The position numbers were made by a program, and so were the translations under genes. Under the pieces are notes generated by a model. It was not told the DNA's origin and made no database searches. It worked only from the letters and a program-made list of their open reading frames with translations. DNA of 64,000 nt from JACKEQ01 sp041389565 (lineage in GTDB: Bacteria > Myxococcota_A > UBA796 > GCA-2862545), in the NCBI GenBank assembly GCA_041389565.1, contig JAWKRP010000004.1, forward strand, positions 310,001 to 374,000, read 5' to 3'. Shown here piece after piece: positions 37,020 through 46,371 of the stretch. Each line of letters opens with the position of its first letter. The first letter of the stretch is position 1.

Positions 37020-38669
37020 ATGCACCGCCTGAACGCTCCTCTGGTGCTCTTCTTCGCCTTCGCCGCCTGCAAGGGTGGCGAGGGGAACGGCGTCCCGCCC
37101 GGTTCCGGGCTGCGCGCCGTCGAGATCCCCGACGAGTGGGAGTCGAACGAAGCGTCGGTCGTCATGCGGCTCACGAACGCCGCCACGTCGTCACCCGAGG
37201 TGAAGCGGGCCGTCAACGCCATCTTCAACGACCCCGAAGAGCCGGTCGACGCGCTCGACTTCCTGATGCGGCGTCCCGAGCGCGATCCCGCGACCGGCGA
37301 GTACCTCCCGGTCGACACCTCGCTGTCCACGGCCGACCTGCTCGCCGGCTCGACGCTCGATCAGCTCGAGGCCTACAAGCAGAAGATCATCGACGGCGAC
37401 CGGGTGCCGTACACCCGCGAGGAGACCGTCGACACCTGCGGGAACGAGATGATCATGGCGATCGCCAGCCCGCACGTGCTCCAGAACGTGTTCCCGCAGG
37501 GCCCGCAGTCGCTCGACATCTGGCCCGACAGCTGCCCCGACGGCGCCGACTGCCAGACCGCCGAGTTCGGCTCGTGGGACGTGGGGCTCGGCGAGATGCG
37601 GTTCGACGGGTTCGTCGACATGGTCGTGAACGTCTTCCCCGACCTGAACGAAGACCCCGTGAAGCCCGGCATGTGGGGGCACTTCTCGGGCTTCTTCCTG
37701 AACAGCAACAACCCCGGCACGCCGTGGATCTCGATGTTCGCGAGCGTCCGGCGGGTGCAGGTGAACCTGCTGGGCCTGTGGCAGCTCGACCGCTCTTACG
37801 TCGATCCGATGGGTGCGCGCGAGGTGTTCAAGTTCCCGCACCGGGCCCGCACGCTGAACCAGCAAGACGTGTTCGTGTTCCTCGAGGGCTACGCGAAGCC
37901 CGAGGCCTACTGGGACTCCGAGGGCTTCGGCGCCACGTACCCGCCGCCGTACGGCTCGGGAGAGGCCTCGCCCATCCTGATCGACACCACGTCCACCACG
38001 GGCGAAGCCGTGAGCCGCCAGGCGGGCACCGACACCACGATCCTCAAGACGCTCACCGATGTCTTCACGTACCAGATCGGCACGGCCGTGAGCTGCCCGA
38101 CGGTCCGCGAGACGGCCTACATCCGCAGCGGTCCCGTCGAGTTCTTCCTGTGCCCCGACATCGAGATCGGCGAGTGCATGGCGCGCGAAGACATGGAGGA
38201 AGCGGCCTGCATCTACGAGGCCGAGCCCGTGTTCGACCCGTTCAATCCGTTCGCGCAGGTCGTCGAGTTCCCGCGCGTCGAGATCACGGCGCCCGGCCAG
38301 ACGATCGTGGTCCCCGAAGACCGCCTGCCCACGTACCTGTCGGCACCCGTCGACAGCCTGTCCACGACGGTCCAGCTCACGGTCACGCCCGACTCCGTGC
38401 TGTACATGTACGACCCCAGCCACATCACGGCGGTGCAGTCGAGCACCGGGCTGCCCGCCGCGCTCCCCGCACCGATCGCCGACACCCACTGCACCGAGAG
38501 CACGGTACAGCGGTTCGACATCGGCACGGCCTGGGCCGCGGGCACGTACGAGCTCACGGTCGATTTCGGAGCTGGAACGGGCGTCATCCCCGATCCCGAC
38601 ATCACCTCGACCGGCTTCGTGCTGTGGATGTACCCCACGTCCATCCCGACCTGGTCGTCATCCAACTGA
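37020..38669 (+). CDS. Lipoprotein, function unknown
   Basis: 549 residues starting with a lipoprotein signal ('APLVLFFAFAAC', Cys at residue 16). The ATG has GCGAGG about ten bases upstream, with an A-run between. The mature protein is acidic, with several Cys ('CGNEM', 'CPDGADCQ', 'CPDIEIGEC') and a C-terminal beta domain ('GTAWAAGTYELTVDFGAGTG'). No enzyme motif is apparent. Twelve bases separate it from the winged-helix gene downstream, suggesting one transcript. Confidence 0.7.
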   Translation: MHRLNAPLVLFFAFAACKGGEGNGVPPGSGLRAVEIPDEWESNEASVVMRLTNAATSSPEVKRAVNAIFNDPEEPVDALDFLMRRPERDPATGEYLPVDTSLSTADLLAGSTLDQLEAYKQKIIDGDRVPYTREETVDTCGNEMIMAIASPHVLQNVFPQGPQSLDIWPDSCPDGADCQTAEFGSWDVGLGEMRFDGFVDMVVNVFPDLNEDPVKPGMWGHFSGFFLNSNNPGTPWISMFASVRRVQVNLLGLWQLDRSYVDPMGAREVFKFPHRARTLNQQDVFVFLEGYAKPEAYWDSEGFGATYPPPYGSGEASPILIDTTSTTGEAVSRQAGTDTTILKTLTDVFTYQIGTAVSCPTVRETAYIRSGPVEFFLCPDIEIGECMAREDMEEAACIYEAEPVFDPFNPFAQVVEFPRVEITAPGQTIVVPEDRLPTYLSAPVDSLSTTVQLTVTPDSVLYMYDPSHITAVQSSTGLPAALPAPIADTHCTESTVQRFDIGTAWAAGTYELTVDFGAGTGVIPDPDITSTGFVLWMYPTSIPTWSSSN

Positions 38670-38681
38670 TACGATTCGGAC

Positions 38682-39248
38682 ATGAGCTCGTCGTTCGATC
38701 TGCCCCCCTCCGCCATGGCGGGAAACCGGAAGCCCACGCGCGGCGTGCTCGTGGCGCCGAACTACCTGCTCACCTGCCAGTTCGACAGCATGGGGCCGTC
38801 GTGCGTGCTCGAGGATCCGGGCGAGGGCACGCTGTACCGGATCGACGCGTTCAACCGCGCCGCGTTCGTGTACGCGGTGCTCGAGCGCATGCACACCACG
38901 AACGACGGGTGGGTCCCGTGTGATGTCGTCGCCCGGGCCGTGTGGGGGCGTCGCGCCAGCGCGAACAACGTGAACACCCTGGTGTACCGCATCCGGCGCG
39001 AGCTCAAGGCGGCCGGCTTCAACCCCGACTTCCTCGAGGTGAAGCGCGGTCACGTGCGGCTGTGCGGGCCCGAGATGCAGAGCGAGCCCGACCACACCGA
39101 CGAGATCACCCTCTTGAACTCCGCACTGTCCGACTTCCGCGACGCCGAGACCGACGACGAGAAGGCGGCCGCCCGGGAGCGCATGCAGGTCGCCCTCGAG
39201 CGCATGGCCATCGTGCCCGGGCTGTTCGTGGAGCCCCGCCAGAGCTGA
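38682..39248 (+). CDS. Winged-helix DNA-binding protein
   Basis: 188 residues. A short N-terminal region is followed by an OmpR/PhoB-type winged helix (~55-125). It has 'FNRAAFVYAVLERM', 'VPCDVVARAVWGRRASANNVNTLVYRIRREL' as recognition helix region, and 'LEVKRGHVRL' as the wing. The arrangement matches the C-terminal domain of response regulators, but there is no receiver domain. A helical C-terminus follows. It is likely a transcription factor acting with an unlinked signal. It lies 12 bases after the lipoprotein gene. Confidence 0.7.
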   Translation: MSSSFDLPPSAMAGNRKPTRGVLVAPNYLLTCQFDSMGPSCVLEDPGEGTLYRIDAFNRAAFVYAVLERMHTTNDGWVPCDVVARAVWGRRASANNVNTLVYRIRRELKAAGFNPDFLEVKRGHVRLCGPEMQSEPDHTDEITLLNSALSDFRDAETDDEKAAARERMQVALERMAIVPGLFVEPRQS

Positions 39249-39292
39249 CCCGGGGTTCCGCCCCGTGCCCGCGCTGAGGTAGCTTGCGCGCG

Positions 39293-39838
39293 ATGGACGG
39301 GCGCAAGCGGCCACGATTGTTTTCGTTTGGACGCGAGACGGAGCTCGCGAACCTCGACGCGTGGGTGGAAGACGGGGCGCAGCGCGCGCTGCTCGTCGAG
39401 GTGATCGACGCGTTCATCGAGATCACCCGCACGCGCAAGCTCGCGATCGAGAACCTCGCCCCCATCGTGTCGGCCGCCGTGCATCCCTCGGTGAACGTAC
39501 GCGCGATCGGCGTCACGCGGCTCGTGGTGCTGTCGCACTACTTCGAGGAGGCCCTCCAGGCGTTCGGAGGGCTCGTCGGCCACGCGGATCCGGGCGTGCG
39601 TCTGTACGCCTGCGCGTCCCTCGCGAACGCACCCGAGGAAGCGCTGCCCGATCTGCTCGGGCGCTTCCTGGTCGACCCGTCGTGGGAGGTCCGCAAGTCG
39701 GCCGCACAGGTGTGCACGTCGTCGAAGAGCGACGCCCTGCTCGCGCTGGTCGAGGAGCGCCTGCTGGTGGAGCGGGATGCGCGCGTGCGCGTGGTGCTCG
39801 AGCTCGCCACGCGGTTCCAGCGCGACCAGCACCCCTGA
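39293..39838 (+). CDS. HEAT-like repeat protein
   Basis: 181 residues if begun at ATG 39293. TTG 39284 in the same frame is nearer to an upstream GAGG (39276-39279) and would add three residues. The sequence is a helical solenoid with two to three HEAT-like units ('NVRAIGVTRLVVLSHYFEEAL', 'PGVRLYACASLANAPEEAL', 'WEVRKSAAQVCTSS'). Such repeats mediate protein-protein contacts. No signal peptide; partner unknown. Confidence 0.7.
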   Translation: MDGRKRPRLFSFGRETELANLDAWVEDGAQRALLVEVIDAFIEITRTRKLAIENLAPIVSAAVHPSVNVRAIGVTRLVVLSHYFEEALQAFGGLVGHADPGVRLYACASLANAPEEALPDLLGRFLVDPSWEVRKSAAQVCTSSKSDALLALVEERLLVERDARVRVVLELATRFQRDQHP

Positions 39839-39872
39839 CGCGCACCGAGGAGCGGTGCAGGAGCTCCCGGAC

Positions 39873-40202
39873 CTACCGGAGCAGCTGCTCGAGCAGGGAG
39901 AGGTTCTCCATCTCGGCCTGATCGACCACGCCGTCGGCACCGACCATCTGCAGCGCGACGCTCAGGAACACCTGGCGATGCTCGTGCGGGATGTCGTTGG
40001 GATCGAGATCCTCGGCACGGGGCGGCACCTCGAGCCACTCCTCCACCTGCTCGGCTTCGTCGGGCTCGAGCTCGAGCTGCTTGACGAGCTTGCGCACCAT
40101 GGCGCGCTCGCCATCCTGGATCTCGAGATCCGCCCATGCGAACGAGCATACGAAGCCCATGAGCTTCAGGCGGGATTCCTTCGGGAGGTCTTTGATCGAC
40201 AT
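39873..40202 (-). CDS. TerB-like helical protein
   Basis: 109 residues from ATG 40202; a GTG at 40217 would add five. The sequence is all-helical and acidic. It resembles the TerB/DjlA-type domain: 'LKLMGFVCSFAWADLEIQDGE' with acidic residues in the first helix pair and 'LQMVGADGVVDQAEMENL' in the second, both of the 'A.DG.I...E' type that binds metal or partner in TerB-like proteins. Cytoplasmic. It lies 58 bases downstream of ttcA on the same strand. Confidence 0.65.
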   Translation of the reverse strand: MSIKDLPKESRLKLMGFVCSFAWADLEIQDGERAMVRKLVKQLELEPDEAEQVEEWLEVPPRAEDLDPNDIPHEHRQVFLSVALQMVGADGVVDQAEMENLSLLEQLLR

Positions 40203-40260
40203 GCCGTGAGCATACACAGAATCGGTCGCCGGCAGACACGAAAGATCGCGCCGCGAGGCG

Positions 40261-41061
40261 TCAGGGCACCGACAGATCCGTTCCCTGCCCGCCCAACCCC
40301 GCGATCCCCGCGAGCGCCCACAGGTCGCGGTCGTAGAGGTGGGACGGCTTCACGTTGGCGAGCGCGGCGAAGAGGTTGCCCTTCACCTTCGGGTTCCGCG
40401 CCTGGAGCTCGCCCAGGAGCCGCTTCACGGCGTTCCGCTGCAGCCCCTCCTGCGTTCCGCACAGCGTGCAGGGCAGGATCGGGAACGCCTGCTCGTCGGC
40501 GAGCTCCTGGATCGAGGCCTCGTCGAGGTAGACGAGCGGACGGATCACGACGTTCCGCCCGTCGTCGCTCACCAGGCGCGGCGGCATCGCCTTGAGCTGG
40601 CCGCTGTAGAACAGGTTCAGCAGCAGCGTCTCGACCACGTCGTCGCGGTGGTGCCCGAGCGCGATCTTGGTGCAGCCGAGCTCGATGGCGGCGTCGTACA
40701 GGATGCCGCGCCGCATCCGGGAGCACAGCGAGCAGTACGCCTTCCCCTCGGGCGTCTTCTCCTTCACGATGGTGTACGTGTCGCGGTGGACCATGTGGTG
40801 CGCGAACCCGTTCGCCTCGCACCAGTCGACGATCACCTGCTGCTGGAAGCCCGGGTGGCCCTGGTCGAGGTTCACCCCGATCAGCTCGAAGTCGAAGGGC
40901 GTCTTGCGGCGCACCTGGTCGAGCAGGAGCATGAGCGCGTAGCTGTCCTTCCCGCCCGACAGCGCGACCAGCACGCGGTCGCCGGGCTCCAGCATGTTGA
41001 AGTCCTCGCTGGCCCGGGCGGTGAGGTTGAGCAGGCGACGGTTCAGGCGGCTGATCTTCAT
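40261..41061 (-). CDS. ttcA: tRNA 2-thiocytidine biosynthesis protein TtcA
   Basis: 266 residues. TtcA thiolates cytidine 32 of tRNA, using ATP to activate the base and an Fe-S cluster to bring sulfur. The PP-loop SGGKDS (35-40) is present, as are cysteines at 110 and 113 (CSLC) and 198 and 201 (CTLC), which supply the cluster ligands. 'GHHRDDVVETLLLNLFY' is the family's conserved central motif. Length is a little short of the Escherichia coli protein, at the C-terminus. Minus strand, followed by the TerB-like gene. Confidence 0.92.
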   Translation of the reverse strand: MKISRLNRRLLNLTARASEDFNMLEPGDRVLVALSGGKDSYALMLLLDQVRRKTPFDFELIGVNLDQGHPGFQQQVIVDWCEANGFAHHMVHRDTYTIVKEKTPEGKAYCSLCSRMRRGILYDAAIELGCTKIALGHHRDDVVETLLLNLFYSGQLKAMPPRLVSDDGRNVVIRPLVYLDEASIQELADEQAFPILPCTLCGTQEGLQRNAVKRLLGELQARNPKVKGNLFAALANVKPSHLYDRDLWALAGIAGLGGQGTDLSVP

Positions 41062-41164
41062 GGCGTGTCCCCGCGCGCTGCATAACTTCCGCGACGGCGG
41101 CCATCAGCGCAGCACGGCTGCATCCCGCCCCAGAGTGCGCTACCGTCTACGCGATGGAGAGATC

Positions 41165-41995
41165 ATGAGCAGCGTGCTGGTCGCCCTGGCGATCGGATCG
41201 GGCGCGGCGTGGGCCGGATGCGAGACCCCCACGACCAACGAAGACGTCATCGTCGCCCTCGAGAAGGCCGTGGCCCGCTACGAAGCCGTCGACGTCGAGG
41301 GGTTCACCGAGGCCGTCACCGCGATCGATGCCGCGACCACCTGCCTCGGCGAGTCCGTCACGCGCTCGAACGCCGCCGCCATGCACCGGATGCACGGCCT
41401 GGCCGCGTTCCTCGAGCGCGACGAGGCCGCCAGCCGCCAGAGCTTCGCCGCCGCACGCACCATCGAGCCCGCCTACACGTTCCCCACCGCCGTCGTGCCC
41501 GAGGGCAACCCGGTTCTGGAGCAGTACATCGCGATCGACCCGGCGGCGGGCGCCAAGGTCACGCTCCCCTTCCCGTCCGACGGTACCGTGAAGCTCGACG
41601 GGTCGTCGCGGCTCGAGCGGAACCCGCGCCTGCCCGTGCTGTTCCAGCGTATCGACGCCAGCGGGGCCGTCACGCAGACCGTCCTGGTGGCGGGAGGCGC
41701 CGAGACCCCCACGTACCCGGCCGGCAAGGAGCCCCAGGAGAAGAAGGGCCCGTCCGGTCCGAACCTCCCGCTCCTCGCGGCAGGGGTGGGCACGGTGGCG
41801 GTGGCCGGAGGCGTCTACGGCGGCGCGTGGGCCACGAACCGCGCGTTCTACAAGGAGCGCGACGGCGATCGCGACGAAGAGCGCCTCACGAGCCTGCGCA
41901 GCACGGCGAACACGCTCGTGATCACCTCGGCCACCCTGTCGGTCGTGGGGATCGGCCTCGGTGGCACGTCCTTCGCGCTCAGCGGGCGGTTCTGA
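41165..41995 (+). CDS. Secreted protein with two C-terminal membrane helices
   Basis: 276 residues; ATG with GGAG seven bases upstream. The signal peptide 'VLVALAIGSGAAWA' is followed by a helical, TPR-like region (~25-105, 'RYEAVDVEGFTEAVTAIDAA') and a PEGA-like beta part ('DPAAGAKVTLPFPSDGTVKLDG'). The last ~90 residues have two hydrophobic helices ('LAAGVGTVAVAGGVYGG', 'SATLSVVGIGLGG'). Two bases separate its stop from the GTG of the Ser/Thr kinase gene, so both are probably one transcript, and it may be a periplasmic partner of the kinase. Confidence 0.7.
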   Translation: MSSVLVALAIGSGAAWAGCETPTTNEDVIVALEKAVARYEAVDVEGFTEAVTAIDAATTCLGESVTRSNAAAMHRMHGLAAFLERDEAASRQSFAAARTIEPAYTFPTAVVPEGNPVLEQYIAIDPAAGAKVTLPFPSDGTVKLDGSSRLERNPRLPVLFQRIDASGAVTQTVLVAGGAETPTYPAGKEPQEKKGPSGPNLPLLAAGVGTVAVAGGVYGGAWATNRAFYKERDGDRDEERLTSLRSTANTLVITSATLSVVGIGLGGTSFALSGRF

Positions 41996-41996
41996 C

Positions 41997-43703
<1,707 letters not shown>

Positions 43704-43712
43704 TCGGGGGCG

Positions 43713-44081
43713 TCAGTCGATCGAGAAGTCTTCCGACCGGAAGATCTCGGTCGCGCCGTCCACCGCTTCCTCCTCGTTCCAGTCGAGGTTGAGGCTGCCG
43801 CGGGTGAAGACCTCGGTCTTCCCGCCATCCTCTTCGTCCTGCTCGAACGTCACCGGCGCGTTCCCCGCCAGCGACGGGGGGACCGGCGGAGGCGACGCTC
43901 GCGGCGGCTGCGCGGGGAAGGGCGCCCGCGGCGACGTGGTGGCCGGCTCGGGGAGGACCGGGACGGGCTGGGCCTCACCGCGGCGCAGCAGGAGCCACAG
44001 GACCACCACCGAGAACAGCAGCAGCACGCCCACGAGGAGCAGCAGCACGGCACAGATCAGGAGGAGGGCCAGGAGGGTCAC
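43713..44081 (-). CDS. Small membrane-anchored acidic protein
   Basis: 122 residues. A long hydrophobic N-terminal helix ('LLALLLICAVLLLLVGVLLLF') is followed by a Pro-rich linker and an acidic tail with two 'TE(V/I)F' motifs ('KTEVFTRG', 'ATEIFRSE'). Thr in such acidic contexts is a common FHA-binding or kinase target. That is inference, supported only by the adjacent convergent kinase gene (9-base gap). No family recognised. Confidence 0.6.
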   Translation of the reverse strand: MTLLALLLICAVLLLLVGVLLLFSVVVLWLLLRRGEAQPVPVLPEPATTSPRAPFPAQPPRASPPPVPPSLAGNAPVTFEQDEEDGGKTEVFTRGSLNLDWNEEEAVDGATEIFRSEDFSID

Positions 44082-44126
44082 GGAGTCTCCGCACCCGCAG
44101 GATACACCACGGGGCCGGCCGGGCCG

Positions 44127-44609
44127 CTACTTCACGCCCGTATCGAGGATCGGCTCGTCCTTCGGCTCGAGGGACCGGAACGCCGGCGCGCCCCCCTTCC
44201 CCGCAGGAGCCGTTCCGAGCCGGGGCTTGCGGGCGTCGCGGATCTCCCGACGGCGCTTCTGCTCTTCGGGGGTGAGCGCGTTCCAGCGGCGCTGACGGCG
44301 CTCCTTGATGCGCTGGAGCCGACGCTCGCGCTCCTTTCGGGCCGCTTCGGCCGCCGGACCCTGCCCGTTGGCCTCGAGCAGGGCACGCTTCGCGGCGAGC
44401 TCGGCGCTCTCGCCCTTCACGCCCTTCGGCACCGGCCGGACGGGCGGACGCTTCACGACCACGGGCTCCTCGTCGGCCGCCGCGAGCTGCGAGGACGCCG
44501 CGTCGAGCGCCTCGCGCGCATTCGTGGCGACGCGGACGACCTCGTACACCAACACGGTACAGACCACGCCGAGCAGGAACGCTGCGACGTACTTCAGGAC
44601 CTGCTGCAT
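44127..44609 (-). CDS. Membrane-anchored charged helical protein
   Basis: 160 residues from the ATG at 44609 (GAGG five bases upstream; a start at 44627 is possible). One N-terminal helix ('VAAFLLGVVCTVLVYEVV') anchors a cytoplasmic or periplasmic domain that is very rich in Arg, Lys, Glu and Ala and probably a long helix or coiled coil ('RKERERRLQRIKERRQRR'). No enzyme motif. It lies between the P5C dehydrogenase gene and the small acidic protein, all on the minus strand. Confidence 0.55.
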   Translation of the reverse strand: MQQVLKYVAAFLLGVVCTVLVYEVVRVATNAREALDAASSQLAAADEEPVVVKRPPVRPVPKGVKGESAELAAKRALLEANGQGPAAEAARKERERRLQRIKERRQRRWNALTPEEQKRRREIRDARKPRLGTAPAGKGGAPAFRSLEPKDEPILDTGVK

Positions 44610-44654
44610 GCGGACCTCATCCCACACCGATAGCCGCGCGCGGGACGACCGGCA

Positions 44655-46277
44655 TCACCCGAGGAACGGATAGCGCCAGTCGGTCGGCGGGCAGAAGTTC
44701 TCCTTGATGGTGCGCTGGCTCACCCACCGCAGAAGGTTGAGCGGGCTGCCGGCCTTGTCGTTCGTGCCCGACGCGCGGCTGCCGCCGAACGGCTGCTGCC
44801 CGACCACCGCTCCGGTGGGCTTGTCGTTGATGTAGAAGTTCCCGGCGCTGAAGCGAAGGGCGTCCATCGCCTGCTGCACGGCGTACCGGTCGTTCGCGAA
44901 CACGGCTCCGGTGAGCGCGTACGGGCTGGTCTGATCGACGAGCTGCAGGGTGTCGGCCCAGCGCGCATCGTCGTACACGTAGACCGTGGCGATCGGACCG
45001 AAGATCTCCTCCTGCATCAGCCGGTGCTTCGGGTCGTCGACCTCGAACAGCGTGGGCTGCACGAACCAGCCCTTCGACCCGTCGGCCTCGCCCCCCGCGA
45101 CGCACTTCGCCGACTGGTGACCGAGCGCCAGGTACCCCTCGTGCTTGCGGAACGCGCGCTCGTCGATCACGGCCGCCACGAAGTTCGAGAAGTCGCGTAC
45201 GTCGCCCTGGCGCATCTCGCCGAGCTGCGCGGCCACGCGGTCGCGGATGGACGGCCACAGGGACTTCGGCAGGTACACGCGCGAGGCGGCCGAGCACTTC
45301 TGGCCCTGGTACTCGAACGCACCCCGCGAGATCGCCACGGCCACCGCGGCCGGATCCGCGCTCGGATGCGCGACGATGAAGTCCTTCCCGCCGGTCTCTC
45401 CGACGATGCGGGGGTAGGCCTGGTAGCGATCGATGCGCGACGCCACGGACTTCCACAGGTGCTGGAACACCCCCGTCGACCCCGTGAAGTGGATGCCCGC
45501 GAGGTCGGGCCGCTCGAGGATCGGGTCGCCCACGTCGGCGCCGTGGCCGTTCACGAGGTTGATCACGCCCGGCGGGAAGCCGGCCTCCTCGAGCAGCTCG
45601 AACAGCTTCCAGCACCCGAGCGCGCTCGTGTTGGACGGCTTCCACACGACGGTGTTGCCCATCAGGGCCGGTGCGGTCGGGAGATTCAGCGCGATCGACG
45701 TGAAGTTGAATGGCGTGATGGCGAACACGAACCCGTCGAGCGGGCGGTGATCAAGGCGGTTCCACAGGCCCGTCGGGCTGACCGTGGGCTGCTCCGCGTA
45801 GATGCCCTCCGCGTACTTCGCGTTGAAGCGCCAGAAGTCGATGAGCTCGCACGCGGCGTCGATCTCGGCCTGGTGGCACGTCTTCGCCTGGCCGAGCATC
45901 GTGGCCGCGTTCACGCGGTCGCGGTGGGGACCCTCGAGCAGCGCCGCTGCGCGGAGCACCACACCGGCCCGCTCCTCCCACGGGAGCGCCGCCCACGCGG
46001 CCTTCGCGGACGCTGCGGCCTCGGCGGCGCGCTGCACCTCGTCCGGACCCGCGAGGTGGAGGCGCGCGAGCACGTGCTGGTGGTCGCACGGCATCGTGAC
46101 GTCGACCGTGTTCCCCGTGTACACGCGCTGGCCGCCCACGACACACGGGATCTCCACGACCTCCGCCGCCTGGCGGTCGAGCTCGGCCTGGAGCCGGGCA
46201 CGCTCCGCGGAGCCGGGGGCGTACGCGCGGACGGGCTCGTTGGCCGGTGTGGGGACGCGGGGGATCGACGAAGCCAT
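44655..46277 (-). CDS. 1-pyrroline-5-carboxylate dehydrogenase
   Basis: 540 residues; ATG with AGGAGG six bases upstream. It oxidises glutamate 5-semialdehyde to glutamate with NAD+ in proline breakdown. The whole aldehyde dehydrogenase fold is present: cofactor motif 'FTGSTGVF', general base E294 in 'GETGGKD' and nucleophile C328 in 'GQKCSA', 34 residues apart as expected. The sequence closely follows the single-domain mitochondrial type ('ITPFNFTSIALNLPTAPALMGN', 'NFYINDKPTGAVVGQQPFGGSRASGTNDK'). No proline dehydrogenase gene is visible nearby, so that partner must be elsewhere. Confidence 0.93.
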   Translation of the reverse strand: MASSIPRVPTPANEPVRAYAPGSAERARLQAELDRQAAEVVEIPCVVGGQRVYTGNTVDVTMPCDHQHVLARLHLAGPDEVQRAAEAAASAKAAWAALPWEERAGVVLRAAALLEGPHRDRVNAATMLGQAKTCHQAEIDAACELIDFWRFNAKYAEGIYAEQPTVSPTGLWNRLDHRPLDGFVFAITPFNFTSIALNLPTAPALMGNTVVWKPSNTSALGCWKLFELLEEAGFPPGVINLVNGHGADVGDPILERPDLAGIHFTGSTGVFQHLWKSVASRIDRYQAYPRIVGETGGKDFIVAHPSADPAAVAVAISRGAFEYQGQKCSAASRVYLPKSLWPSIRDRVAAQLGEMRQGDVRDFSNFVAAVIDERAFRKHEGYLALGHQSAKCVAGGEADGSKGWFVQPTLFEVDDPKHRLMQEEIFGPIATVYVYDDARWADTLQLVDQTSPYALTGAVFANDRYAVQQAMDALRFSAGNFYINDKPTGAVVGQQPFGGSRASGTNDKAGSPLNLLRWVSQRTIKENFCPPTDWRYPFLG

Positions 46278-46371
46278 GCTGCCTCCTGCAGGAAGGCCGC
46301 CGTTCTAACACCCACGAGCGTGAACAGGGGTCCACCGGCGAACACCCCCCATCACCGGATAGGCTCCCCGG

